Made by a program: the position numbers and the translations under genes. A DNA stretch of 64,000 nt from Scandinavium ludwigii_A. Its GTDB lineage: Bacteria; Pseudomonadota; Gammaproteobacteria; Enterobacterales; Enterobacteriaceae. The first letter of the stretch is position 1. The number at the start of each line of letters is the position of its first letter. Below are positions 9,690-17,750 of the stretch, in pieces. Below the pieces are notes generated by a model that saw nothing but the letters and a program-made list of their open reading frames with translations, had not been told where the DNA came from and searched no databases. The stretch lies in NCBI GenBank assembly GCA_050516505.1, contig CP191518.1, positions 3,596,001 through 3,660,000 on the forward strand. The letters run 5' to 3'.

Positions 9690-10247
9690 TTAGTCAGCGG
9701 TTGCCGAATTTACCGCAACGGTGGTCGGGTAAACGGAGGCGATCGCCGCCAGAATTTGCGCCACGACATCATCAGGTTCACAGGCCGCGTCCACCGTGAA
9801 ATGCGCCGTTTCACGGTACAGCGCATCACGCTGCGCCAGAATTTCACGCACTTCTTCACTGATCGGTTTACCGGTCAGCGTGGGACGCTGAGATTCTTCC
9901 GGAAAAGCTTCCAGACGCCCGGCGAGCACCGCAACGGGTGCTTTCAGGTAAATAACAATTCCGTTCTCGCGCAGAAACTCACGGTTGACCGGCGCCAGAA
10001 TGACCCCTCCGCCGGTGGCAATGACGGACTGCGGCGCGGAGACAGATTGCAGGGTTTGGGTCTCAAGCGCGCGAAAAGCGGGCCAGCCTTCTTTCGCTAC
10101 AATATCGGCGATGCTCTGTTGCGCACGCTCTTGAAGGATCACATCGGTATCAATGAAATCAAAATGACAGGCACTGGCAAGCTTCTGCCCGACCGTGGTT
10201 TTACCGCAGCCGCGGGCGCCAATAAGAAAAATAGGCTGTGTTATCAC
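9690..10247 (-). CDS. aroL: Shikimate kinase II (AroL)
   Basis: Shikimate kinase of 185 residues (E. coli 174; the extra residues are a C-terminal tail). It phosphorylates shikimate in the chorismate pathway. The P-loop GARGCGKTT is at residues 10-18, a shikimate-binding DTDVI motif follows near 33, GGGVI lies near 78 and the RPTLTGKP lid near 120. It is the first gene of aroL-yaiA(-aroM), preceded by a TyrR box and a TrpR-like operator at 10298-10346, so repression by tyrosine and tryptophan is expected as in E. coli. Confidence 0.96.
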   Translation of the reverse strand: MITQPIFLIGARGCGKTTVGQKLASACHFDFIDTDVILQERAQQSIADIVAKEGWPAFRALETQTLQSVSAPQSVIATGGGVILAPVNREFLRENGIVIYLKAPVAVLAGRLEAFPEESQRPTLTGKPISEEVREILAQRDALYRETAHFTVDAACEPDDVVAQILAAIASVYPTTVAVNSATAD

Positions 10248-10297
10248 TGAAAATCCCCCTGGTACTGCGGTGTGGCAAGTCGTACTGGTGAGTCGAT

Positions 10298-10319
10298 GAT
10301 AATATCACCAAACTAGTAC
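10298..10319 (-). promoter_or_regulatory. TrpR-like operator upstream of aroL
   Basis: On the minus strand GTACTAGTTTGGTGATA carries the left arm of the trp operator consensus (GTACTAGTT), with a weaker right arm. aroL of E. coli is known to be TrpR-repressed. The site is about 50-70 bases upstream of the start codon, overlapping where a promoter is expected. Confidence 0.6.
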
Positions 10320-10328
10320 GCAAGTAAG

Positions 10329-10346
10329 TGTAAATTAATAGTTACA
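10329..10346. promoter_or_regulatory. TyrR box upstream of aroL
   Basis: TGTAAATTAATAGTTACA matches the palindromic TyrR consensus TGTAAAN6TTTACA at all but one position. It lies about 85-100 bases upstream of aroL. The rest of the aroL/DUF2076 intergenic region (10347-10588) holds no gene; the ribosome site GAGGAG of the rightward gene is at its end. Confidence 0.8.
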
Positions 10347-10588
10347 GATTCGTTCCAAATCCCAACGTCTTGGCTATTATTATTGGCTATAGGGCGGAAT
10401 GAGAGTGTAAAGAAATAGTGTCATTGAGTGTTGCGGCAACCTTACATGAAAGGGCGACAGTTTGACAACCCCCTTTCAGGCTGCAAAAGGTAACACATTT
10501 ATGCATAGGTTTACGTACCGTATATTTACAGTGCCAATGTTTCAGACACACTAAGCACTGTACCGTTCGTCTTATCGAGGAGTGACCC

Positions 10589-11293
10589 ATGCAATCTGAA
10601 GAACAACGCCTTATCGACGGACTCTTTTCGCGTCTGCAACAGGCTGAAGCGCAAAGCGCGCCGCGCGATGCTACCGCCGAGGGCGTCATTGCGCAACATG
10701 TTCAGGCTCAGCCTGCCGCTCCGTACTATATGGCGCAGACTATCCTGATTCAGGAAGCCGCCATTAAGCAGCTGAACGAACGTATTCAGGCACTGGAGAA
10801 CCATGTTGTTCAGCTTCAGTCCACGAAACAAAACAGCGGCGGGTTCCTTGCTGGGCTGTTTGGCGGTGGTCAGTCCCAGCCACACGTGAGTGACCCTATT
10901 CCCGGCGCGCAAAATTATGCGCGTTCTGCGCCAACGCAGGCCGGTTACGCGCCCCCTCAGGCTCAGAACTCTGCTCAAGGGCGTAGCGGTGGTGGCTTTA
11001 TGGCTGGCGCCCTGCAAACCGCTGCGGGCGTGGCAGGCGGCGTTGTCCTCGGCAATATGCTGACAAACATGTTCTCCGGCACGCATCCGCAGGAGATTGT
11101 GAATATTATCGATGAACCCCCTGCCCCAGCGGCGACGGATGACCTGAATCAGGCCAGCGACGCACAGTTTCTGCCGGATGATGGCACCGACTATGCCGCC
11201 AACAGCGGAAGCGACGACTGGAGCAATGCTGATTTCACTAACGATGATTTCAGTCACGACGACTTTGGCGGTGATGACGACAGCTGGACTTAG
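10589..11293 (+). CDS. DUF2076 family protein
   Basis: Protein of 234 residues that I place in DUF2076 from its N terminus (MQSEEQRLIDGLFSRL, followed by a predicted coiled coil near 55-75). The middle is Gly/Ala/Gln-rich with a GGFMAGALQTAAG segment, and the C-terminal 40 residues are strongly acidic with a short tandem pattern of roughly five residues ending in DDF. No signal peptide is seen. Function unknown. It is not part of the E. coli aroL-yaiI interval, so it is an insertion relative to that order. A good GAGGAG site precedes the ATG. Its stop overlaps that of the convergent yaiI by 4 bases. Confidence 0.8.
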   Translation: MQSEEQRLIDGLFSRLQQAEAQSAPRDATAEGVIAQHVQAQPAAPYYMAQTILIQEAAIKQLNERIQALENHVVQLQSTKQNSGGFLAGLFGGGQSQPHVSDPIPGAQNYARSAPTQAGYAPPQAQNSAQGRSGGGFMAGALQTAAGVAGGVVLGNMLTNMFSGTHPQEIVNIIDEPPAPAATDDLNQASDAQFLPDDGTDYAANSGSDDWSNADFTNDDFSHDDFGGDDDSWT

Positions 11294-11748
11294 TTCTGTC
11301 CGCGCTGAACCGCCAGCAGCCATTTGTCGAGTTCAGCGGCAAACTGCTGGCGGTCACGCTGCGAAAAGGTGTCCGGGCCGCCGGTCTGGATCCCGCTGGA
11401 CCGCAGCGTATCCATGAAATCACGCATGGTCAGACGCTCGCGAATGGTGGCATCGCTGTAACGCTCACCGCGCGGATTCAGCGCCGCACCGCCTTTAGCC
11501 AGCACTTCTGCCGCCAGAGGAATGTCAGCGGTAATCACTAAATCACCCGGTTGGCACTGACGCACAATTTCGTTATCCGCCACGTCGAAACCAGCCGGAA
11601 CGCGCATCGAACGGATAAACCGTGAAGGCGGTACGCGCAGATTCTGGTTCGCCACCAGTGTCACCGGCGTTTGTGTTCTGTCCGCCGCGCGGAACAGGAT
11701 CTCTTTAATCACATTCGGACACGCATCCGCATCCACCCAAATCGCCAT
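11290..11748 (-). CDS. yaiI: UPF0178/DUF188 family protein YaiI
   Basis: Protein of 152 residues, the same length as E. coli YaiI. It begins MAIWVDADACPNVIKEI; the Asp residues near positions 5 and 7 and later acidic residues suggest a PIN-like metal site, but no activity is known. The start at 11748 is preceded by AGGAGTGAGT and matches the family; the longer upstream frame does not. It is divergent from proC, as in E. coli. Confidence 0.93.
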   Translation of the reverse strand: MAIWVDADACPNVIKEILFRAADRTQTPVTLVANQNLRVPPSRFIRSMRVPAGFDVADNEIVRQCQPGDLVITADIPLAAEVLAKGGAALNPRGERYSDATIRERLTMRDFMDTLRSSGIQTGGPDTFSQRDRQQFAAELDKWLLAVQRGQN

Positions 11749-11861
11749 ACTCACTCCTGAATAAAATAACCGGGGTATTGTCGCCTGCTTTCTTCTTCGG
11801 GCATAGTCACAAGATGTTAAGCTAATACGCATTATCAGAAAAACGCTGAGAGAGAGACAGA

Positions 11862-12671
11862 ATGGATAAGAAAATCGGTTTCATCGGCTGCGGTAATATG
11901 GGTAAGGCCATTCTTGGTGGCCTGATCGCCAGCGGCCAAGTACAGCCCACTCAGATTTGGGTTTACACCCCATCGCCGGACAACGTCGCCGCCTTGCACG
12001 ATCAGTACGGCATTAACGCTGCCGAAAGCGCCCAGGAAGTCGCCCACGTGGCGGACATTGTCTTCGGTGCCGTGAAGCCGGGCATGATGACCAAAGTGCT
12101 GAGCGATGTGACGTCCAGCTTCAACAAAGACACCGTGGTGGTTTCCATTGCCGCGGGCGTTACCCTTGACCAACTCGCGCAAGCCCTGGGCCACGATCGT
12201 AAAATTGTTCGCGCCATGCCCAATACCCCATCGCTAGTGAATGCCGGCATGACGTCCATTACGCCAAACGCGCTGGTGACCAGCGAAGACGTCGCCGATG
12301 TGGTATCAATTTTCCGCTGCTTCGGTGAAGCCGAAGTCATTGCAGAGGCAATGATCCACCCGGTCGTCGGCGTGAGCGGTTCTGCACCCGCCTATGTCTT
12401 TATGTTTATCGAAGCAATGGCTGACGCCGCCGTGCTGGGCGGTATGCCGCGCGCGCAGGCCTATAAATTCGCCGCGCAGGCGGTGATGGGTTCGGCCAAA
12501 ATGGTGCTGGAAACCGGTATGCATCCGGGCGCACTGAAAGATATGGTGTGCTCGCCGGGAGGGACCACCATTGAAGCGGTTCGCGTGCTGGAGGAGAAAG
12601 GTTTCCGCTCCGCCGTGATCGAAGCGATGGTCAGCTGCATGGCAAAATCAGAAAAGCTCAGTAAATCCTGA
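11862..12671 (+). CDS. proC: Pyrroline-5-carboxylate reductase ProC
   Basis: 269 residues, the same as E. coli ProC, catalysing the last step of proline synthesis (P5C to proline with NAD(P)H) in the cytoplasm. The N-terminal Rossmann motif GFIGCGNMGKAILGG binds the cofactor; the C-terminal helical domain carries the conserved GMHPGALKDMVCSPGGTT stretch near residue 220-238. proA and proB lie 31 kb away in the same window. A strong terminator follows. Confidence 0.97.
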   Translation: MDKKIGFIGCGNMGKAILGGLIASGQVQPTQIWVYTPSPDNVAALHDQYGINAAESAQEVAHVADIVFGAVKPGMMTKVLSDVTSSFNKDTVVVSIAAGVTLDQLAQALGHDRKIVRAMPNTPSLVNAGMTSITPNALVTSEDVADVVSIFRCFGEAEVIAEAMIHPVVGVSGSAPAYVFMFIEAMADAAVLGGMPRAQAYKFAAQAVMGSAKMVLETGMHPGALKDMVCSPGGTTIEAVRVLEEKGFRSAVIEAMVSCMAKSEKLSKS

Positions 12672-12675
12672 TGAT

Positions 12676-12711
12676 AACGGGTGAATCGCGCTCGCGGCTC
12701 ACCCGTTTTTT
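12676..12711 (+). terminator. Terminator after proC
   Basis: Nine-base arms AACGGGTGA and TCACCCGTT enclose a GC-rich loop and are followed by six T. It sits between the convergent proC and psiF stops. Confidence 0.85.
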
Positions 12712-12720
12712 ACCTCTGCA

Positions 12721-13041
12721 TTAGCCGGTTTTCTTCAGACACGCACTCATGAATTTATTACGATCGTCACCTTTCAGCGATTGCTGAGTCGCCGTGGAAT
12801 TACATTCCCGCATTTTCTGTTGCTGCGGCGTCAGGCTTTTCTCTGCCGGTTTTGAGCTGCTGTTTTTCAGACAGTCGCTCATATAGGTTTTTCGGGCATC
12901 ACCTTTCAGGGTATTCGACGTGGCCTGCTGGTTGCAGGTTGTCATTCGCTGTTGTTGCGGGGTCATCGTTTTTTCTGCTGCTCCCACCGTTGTGAGAAAC
13001 ACCAGACCGAACAGTAGGGTAACCAGTAATGTTATTTTCAT
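12721..13041 (-). CDS. psiF: Phosphate starvation-inducible protein PsiF
   Basis: Secreted protein of 106 residues almost identical to E. coli PsiF. A signal peptide spans about residues 1-21 (cleavage after VGA), followed by two copies of the PsiF repeat, each TPQQQ-x-M-x2-CN ... LKGD-x-R ... MS-x-CLK. Function unknown. In E. coli psiF lies directly downstream of phoA and is co-expressed with it; here phoA is absent and no Pho box was found in the 167 bases upstream. The protein is clear; how it is expressed is not. Confidence 0.95.
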   Translation of the reverse strand: MKITLLVTLLFGLVFLTTVGAAEKTMTPQQQRMTTCNQQATSNTLKGDARKTYMSDCLKNSSSKPAEKSLTPQQQKMRECNSTATQQSLKGDDRNKFMSACLKKTG

Positions 13042-13208
13042 TGCACCATCCTTCTATGAGGGGATCTTAGTAAGTCTGGTCGCTAGAGCGAAAAAAACCA
13101 CTTTAAGGGCAGAAAAATAGCGCAGAGGGATATGGAAATACTGAGGGATAAAATAATGTATTAGCGACGACTACTGATGAGCCGCCGCTGTACAATACGG
13201 CATGCGCC

Positions 13209-13469
13209 TTAATTACGCGGATGCCGTAATAGCTTTTTTATATATTGATGCAGTAATTCTGCATCGTGTGCGGGAACCTCAAGCTCTGGTTTTGCTTCAT
13301 CCAGTGCAGATTCAATATCGGTGATTAACGCCTGCTGCTCCGGCTGTCGCATATGGCGTAAGAGCGCAGTGACCACAATTTCCAGTGCTTCTACCTGAAC
13401 CACTAACTCCTTTGATTCTTCTTCCTTTTCCGCAAGCTTGACCAACAATTCTGCAATCAGATTTTTCAT
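13209..13469 (-). CDS. iraP: Anti-adaptor protein IraP
   Basis: Small coiled-coil protein of 86 residues, the same length as E. coli IraP. IraP binds the adaptor RssB and blocks delivery of sigma-S to ClpXP, mainly during phosphate starvation. The N-terminal helix MKNLIAELLVKLAEKEEESK is the recognisable part. It keeps its place between psiF and ddlA, but phoA has gone from one side and two extra genes sit on the other. Confidence 0.9.
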   Translation of the reverse strand: MKNLIAELLVKLAEKEEESKELVVQVEALEIVVTALLRHMRQPEQQALITDIESALDEAKPELEVPAHDAELLHQYIKKLLRHPRN

Positions 13470-13619
13470 GGCGAGACTTCCTTATGAGAATGCCTGAGAC
13501 GGTAGCACTGATGATCCGTAATGCATAGCCAGCATAAGAATTATTTTATAAATTCCCAATTATGCAAATTGAATTATTAGCGAAACGTTTCTCTCATCGG
13601 TTAATCCCACCAAAATTTA

Positions 13620-13648
13620 GGGGGTAGAATAAATAATATTCTACCCCC
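13620..13648 (-). terminator. Terminator of the MdtG-like gene
   Basis: A perfect inverted repeat with 12-bp arms (GGGGGTAGAATA / TATTCTACCCCC) around a 5-base loop, 14 bases beyond the stop of the leftward gene and followed on that strand by TAAATTTT. Confidence 0.8.
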
Positions 13649-13662
13649 ACAGAGTTATTCGT

Positions 13663-14865
13663 TTAATTCGCCGCAATACGCTGTCGGCGCCGCAACATAA
13701 TGGCGAGTTGGATGAGGTTTATCAGCACAACTATCGCCGTGGCAACAAAAACCCAGCGGAAGCCGGCCATTGCCGATACCGAGGCGCCGATCAGCGGGCC
13801 GACCACGTTGCCTAAATACATAAACGACTGGTTATATCCGAAGATGCGGCCGGTAACCTGATCGCTTGAATATTTAAGCAGTAGCGTCTGTACGGCGGGT
13901 AACATCGCGCCGTCGGCAAAGCCGAGCAGGAAACGTAACGCGCCGAGCTGGAAGGGCGTGGTGACAAATGACATCGCAAAGAACATCACCACTGCACAAA
14001 AAAGCGTGGCCAATAATATGCGATGTGCCCCGATGCGGTCGCCAAGTTTGCCCAAACGGGGGGCAGAAATCAGCGCAGAAATTCCCGGCACGGCGGCAAT
14101 CATCCCGGCCAAAAATGCGATGTTATTGCTTTGTGGCTCCATCGATTTGATAAACAGTGCCAGAATTGGGCCGATCGAACCGTTACACAACTGAATAACC
14201 AGGGTGGTGAAAAACAAACTGATCACCAGACCGGGATAGGTGAGTGAAGCAAACACCGCTTTGCCGCTGAGCCTGTCCGCTTTGCTGACCACCGGGCGCG
14301 CGCCCTCTTTAATCAGAAAGAGTGTCACTAAAAAGCTGACCATCAACAGAATGGCAGTGATGAAAAACACCGCGCGCAGGCCAACATGGTCGGCAAGGAA
14401 ACCACCGAGCAGCGGCCCGCCAATCACGCCGCTGATTTGCGCGGTCGACAGTGTGCTCAACGCCCAACCACTGCGGTCACGCGGCACCTGTGAGGCCACC
14501 AGCGCCATCGCATTCGGTATATAGCCGGACGTCAACCCCATGATGGCGCGCAGAATAAACAGCTGCCAGACGTTGGTGGCAAAGGCCTGTAACAGAATCG
14601 CAATCGCCATTCCGAGGGACGCGCGCAGAAGCATGAGCTTGCGCCCTTTACGGTCCGCGAGACTGCCCCACATTGGCGAGACAATGGCTGACACAAGGAA
14701 CGTGACGCTAAAAGTGAGCCCGGACCACATCGACAGGGCTTCGTGCGACGTCACCCCAAGCTGGGAGACATACAGCGGTAAAAAAGGCAGGATTTGACTG
14801 ATGGCAAGCCCGGTGAAGAAGCAGCCAAACCAGACGGAAATAAGATTAACCTTCCAGGATTCCAT
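13663..14865 (-). CDS. MFS efflux transporter, MdtG-like
   Basis: Inner-membrane protein of 400 residues with about twelve hydrophobic segments and MFS motif A (GSLADRKGRK) between segments 2 and 3. It resembles E. coli MdtG throughout (the FLPLYV-x-QLGVT start, QVPR-x-SGWAL, APRLGKLGDRIG, FGYNQSF), at what looks like 50-60% identity, so it is a paralogue or relative, not the mdtG orthologue at its own locus. MdtG exports fosfomycin and deoxycholate; substrate here unknown. It lies between iraP and the extensin-like gene, a position empty in E. coli, and has its own terminator. Confidence 0.85.
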   Translation of the reverse strand: MESWKVNLISVWFGCFFTGLAISQILPFLPLYVSQLGVTSHEALSMWSGLTFSVTFLVSAIVSPMWGSLADRKGRKLMLLRASLGMAIAILLQAFATNVWQLFILRAIMGLTSGYIPNAMALVASQVPRDRSGWALSTLSTAQISGVIGGPLLGGFLADHVGLRAVFFITAILLMVSFLVTLFLIKEGARPVVSKADRLSGKAVFASLTYPGLVISLFFTTLVIQLCNGSIGPILALFIKSMEPQSNNIAFLAGMIAAVPGISALISAPRLGKLGDRIGAHRILLATLFCAVVMFFAMSFVTTPFQLGALRFLLGFADGAMLPAVQTLLLKYSSDQVTGRIFGYNQSFMYLGNVVGPLIGASVSAMAGFRWVFVATAIVVLINLIQLAIMLRRRQRIAAN

Positions 14866-15032
14866 AACTACGCGTTTTCATTCATTTTCAGGGTGTATTG
14901 CCCAGCATAGCAAGTGCGTCGTCTGCTTGTATGGCGTGAGGTGCGCTGCCCCGGAGTTTGGTGTTTAATTTTTTCAATACGCAATTGTGTGATGAATATC
15001 ACGGAAATATCCCTCTTCGCAGTGGGTTATGC

Positions 15033-15716
15033 TCATCGACAGAGGCCATAACCGCGCATTCCAAGATGAAAATGGTTGGCGTGGGCGGCGTTATAATCCG
15101 GGCCCAGACCGTTGCCGTAATACTGACAACTGGCAGACAGCAGCGCGCGTAAGTAAGGCTGCGTTGCTGGCACCTTCCAGCCTTTAAGTACCGTGATACG
15201 CCGACCATCGGCCAGACGAAATCCGCTGATATCCAGCGCGTCGGCGGTGGCGTGCTCACTCAACCGGGCGTTTTCCCGATGATAAATATTGCGACAGGCA
15301 AAGCTGCCCAGATGGTCAATCTGTCGCAGTTCACTGCCGAACATCTGCTGGCCGAGCGGTTTCGCCTGCTGCTGAACGAACAGTGCGCTGCTGAGCGCCA
15401 GCGGACAGCTCGCCACAAAGCGCTGACTCAGTCTGACGTCACCAAAATTCGCCACGCTGACCGCATTGTGCAACGGGCATGGCCCAGCGCTGTCGGCCAG
15501 CGATTTCGTGCTAATCCAGCCACGCTGATTGGCTTGCGCCAGTAGCAGCGGACACTGATCTGCCGGCAAGCGTTTGAGCTTAAACTGCGTGATGCGCCCC
15601 GGCGGGTCGTCAAGTGATAGCGGCGCAAACGGGTTGAAATGCGGCGGCAAAAAGCGGTATCCCAGATAGCCTGCCGTCACCATAATCAGAAGCCCAAAGA
15701 TCCCTTTCCCTCTCAT
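15033..15716 (-). CDS. Extensin-like/LAS-type peptidase domain protein
   Basis: Protein of 227 residues with one N-terminal membrane helix (about 6-24), so probably anchored with the rest in the periplasm. The C-terminal half fits the extensin-like C domain: EHATADALDI near 138-147 gives the H-x6-D zinc pattern of LAS/M15 peptidases and HANHFHLGM near the end gives the H-x-H site. Related folds cleave D-Ala-D-Ala peptides, so a peptidoglycan role is plausible, and the divergent neighbour is ddlA, but this is inference. A GGGAG site precedes the ATG. Absent from this position in E. coli. Confidence 0.82.
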   Translation of the reverse strand: MRGKGIFGLLIMVTAGYLGYRFLPPHFNPFAPLSLDDPPGRITQFKLKRLPADQCPLLLAQANQRGWISTKSLADSAGPCPLHNAVSVANFGDVRLSQRFVASCPLALSSALFVQQQAKPLGQQMFGSELRQIDHLGSFACRNIYHRENARLSEHATADALDISGFRLADGRRITVLKGWKVPATQPYLRALLSASCQYYGNGLGPDYNAAHANHFHLGMRGYGLCR

Positions 15717-15812
15717 TATTTCTCCCGACGCTGAAAACTAAGATTATGGCAGAAGCCCCCGGAATGACGTGCTATGGTATCGGCTTTGTATTTTCTGTGG
15801 ATGGATGGTGAA

Positions 15813-16913
15813 ATGGCTAAGTTGCGGGTTGGGGTCGTCTTTGGCGGTAAATCGGCGGAGCATGAAGTCTCTTTGCAGTCGGCAAAGAACATTGTCGAAG
15901 CGATGGATAAAACGCGTTTTGACGTGGTGCTGCTGGGCATTGATAAGCAGGGTGAATGGCATATCAACGACGCCAGTCGTTATCTGCTGAATGCGCAGGA
16001 TCCAGCCCGGATCGCTCTGCGCCCTTCCGACATCACGCTGGCTCAGATCCCCGGCAAAGCCTCAGAGCAGTTGATCAACGCCGGAACCGGACAGCCGCTG
16101 CCTTCCATCGACGTTATTTTCCCGATTGTTCACGGTACGCTCGGTGAAGATGGTTCTCTGCAAGGGATGCTGCGGATGGCAAATTTGCCGTTTGTCGGCT
16201 CCGATGTACTGAGTTCCGCAGCCTGTATGGATAAAGACGTCACTAAGCGCCTGCTGCGCGATGCCGGGCTGGCGATTGCGCCCTTCGTGACGCTGACCCG
16301 CTCCAACCGTAATACATTCAGTTTTGCCGACATGAAAGAAAAACTGGGCCTGCCGCTGTTTGTGAAACCGGCAAACCAGGGTTCATCCGTTGGCGTCAGC
16401 AAAGTGAAAAGCGAAGAGGAGTATCAGCAGGCCGTCGCGCTGGCATTCGAATTCGACAGCAAAGTGGTGGTTGAAACCGGTATTAACGGGCGCGAAATTG
16501 AATGTGCGGTACTCGGCAATGACGAACCACAGGCCAGCACCTGTGGTGAAATTGTGCTGAACAGCGAGTTCTATGCCTACGATACCAAATACATTGATGA
16601 TGTTGGGGCGAAAGTGGTGGTGCCTGCGGCTATCACCCCTGCGGTGAACGAGAAAATTCGCCAGACGGCGATTGATGCCTATCAAGCACTGGGCTGTAGC
16701 GGCATGGCGCGCGTAGACGTGTTCCTGACGGCGGATAATGAGGTCATCATCAATGAAATCAACACGCTGCCTGGCTTCACCAACATCAGCATGTATCCAA
16801 AGCTTTGGCAGGCGAGCGGCCTGGATTACACCAGCCTGATTACTCGCCTGATTGAACTGGCGCTGGAGCGTCATCAGGCCAATGCGGCGCTGAAAACCAC
16901 CATGAACGGATAG
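15813..16913 (+). CDS. ddlA: D-alanine--D-alanine ligase A
   Basis: ATP-grasp ligase of 366 residues (E. coli 364) that joins two D-Ala for peptidoglycan. The start is MAKLRVGVVFGGKSAEHEVS at 15813; an in-frame ATG at 15774 adds 13 residues that do not fit the family. Conserved parts: VHGTLGEDGSLQG near 120, the ATP-binding KPANQGSSVGVSKV near 190, and INEINTLPGFT near the C terminus (metal and substrate site). The position next to yaiZ-yaiY-yaiW-sbmA is conserved. Confidence 0.97.
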   Translation: MAKLRVGVVFGGKSAEHEVSLQSAKNIVEAMDKTRFDVVLLGIDKQGEWHINDASRYLLNAQDPARIALRPSDITLAQIPGKASEQLINAGTGQPLPSIDVIFPIVHGTLGEDGSLQGMLRMANLPFVGSDVLSSAACMDKDVTKRLLRDAGLAIAPFVTLTRSNRNTFSFADMKEKLGLPLFVKPANQGSSVGVSKVKSEEEYQQAVALAFEFDSKVVVETGINGREIECAVLGNDEPQASTCGEIVLNSEFYAYDTKYIDDVGAKVVVPAAITPAVNEKIRQTAIDAYQALGCSGMARVDVFLTADNEVIINEINTLPGFTNISMYPKLWQASGLDYTSLITRLIELALERHQANAALKTTMNG

Positions 16914-16924
16914 TTTTCATTCTG

Positions 16925-16948
16925 CCGGGCGGCATTGATGCTGCCCGG
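16925..16948 (+). terminator. Hairpin between ddlA and yaiZ
   Basis: CCGGGCGGCA and TGCTGCCCGG form a near-perfect stem with a TTGA loop, followed only by TTTATG. It lies 12 bases after ddlA and 1 base before the yaiZ stop. It could be a weak terminator or a single REP-like unit. Confidence 0.55.
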
Positions 16949-16949
16949 T

Positions 16950-17168
16950 TTATGCTTCGGTTTGCTCTTCTTCCTGCGCAGGACGACGGCGAATAATAAA
17001 CCCCGCCAGCCAGAAACTGATAACCCAGGTCACCATCCCAACGGCATAAGTTTGCCAACCCTTCGCTTCAAAGCCCAACAGCCCGACCACACCGTTGAGT
17101 ATAAAAATCAGGCCAATGGCAAACGCATAGTAGTGCCAGTCGCGGCGGATTTTATCAGGCAGTTTCAT
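16950..17168 (-). CDS. yaiZ: YaiZ small membrane protein (DUF2754)
   Basis: Inner-membrane protein of 72 residues with two predicted helices (about 13-32 and 42-60), nearly identical to E. coli YaiZ over its first 55 residues; the charged tail differs. The start MKLPDKIRRDWHYY at 17168 has a GGAG site and matches the family; the 14 residues upstream in frame do not. Function unknown. Confidence 0.93.
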   Translation of the reverse strand: MKLPDKIRRDWHYYAFAIGLIFILNGVVGLLGFEAKGWQTYAVGMVTWVISFWLAGFIIRRRPAQEEEQTEA

Positions 17169-17447
17169 AACGACTCCGCAAAAGAAAAAAGCATACTCGC
17201 ACATTCCCACGCTGCCGTCTGCGCGGTACTTAGCAAATATTTAACACCCTTTCAGTTTCACTTAGGGCAACACCGTTGTGACTCAGCCTGAAAAATACAA
17301 AAATAAGCCCCTTCCCCAACGGAAATTACCACGAATCTGATATTGACAATCGACTTCTACTGTCACACTTACCGGAACCCACCTGGCATCTGCCAGCAGA
17401 ATAAACGCCTGGATCCCTCAGTGCGAAAGAAGTATCAGGAGGTCGTT

Positions 17448-17750
17448 ATGACTGAGTTCACCTTACCCAGAGCCATCACTGCCGGGAAAAAAAAGGAATC
17501 CTCCACACCAGGTAATATCGCGTACGCGCTGTTCGTCCTGTTCTGTTTCTGGGCGGGCGCTCAGCTGCTAAACATGCTGGTACATGCCCCTGGCGTGTTC
17601 GAACATCTGATGCAAATTCAGGACAGCGGTCGCCCTCACATCGAAATGGGGTTTGCCGTTGGAACGTTGTTTGGACTGGTTCCTTTCCTGGCAGGCAGCG
17701 CCATCCTTGGCGTAGTCGCCCTTATCATGCGCTGGCGTCGTTATTTCTGA
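17448..17750 (+). CDS. yaiY: YaiY family membrane protein (DUF2755)
   Basis: 100 residues with two hydrophobic segments (about 21-42 and 66-94), similar to E. coli YaiY especially over TPGNIAYALFVLFCFWAGAQ. The start at 17448 has a strong AGGAGG site; a longer in-frame start at 17343 is not supported. Function unknown. Its stop overlaps the convergent yaiW stop by 10 bases. Confidence 0.93.
   Translation: MTEFTLPRAITAGKKKESSTPGNIAYALFVLFCFWAGAQLLNMLVHAPGVFEHLMQIQDSGRPHIEMGFAVGTLFGLVPFLAGSAILGVVALIMRWRRYF

Noticed and set aside
13042..13208. Pho box for psiF
   Set aside because: No CTGTCAT-like heptamer pair was found on either strand.
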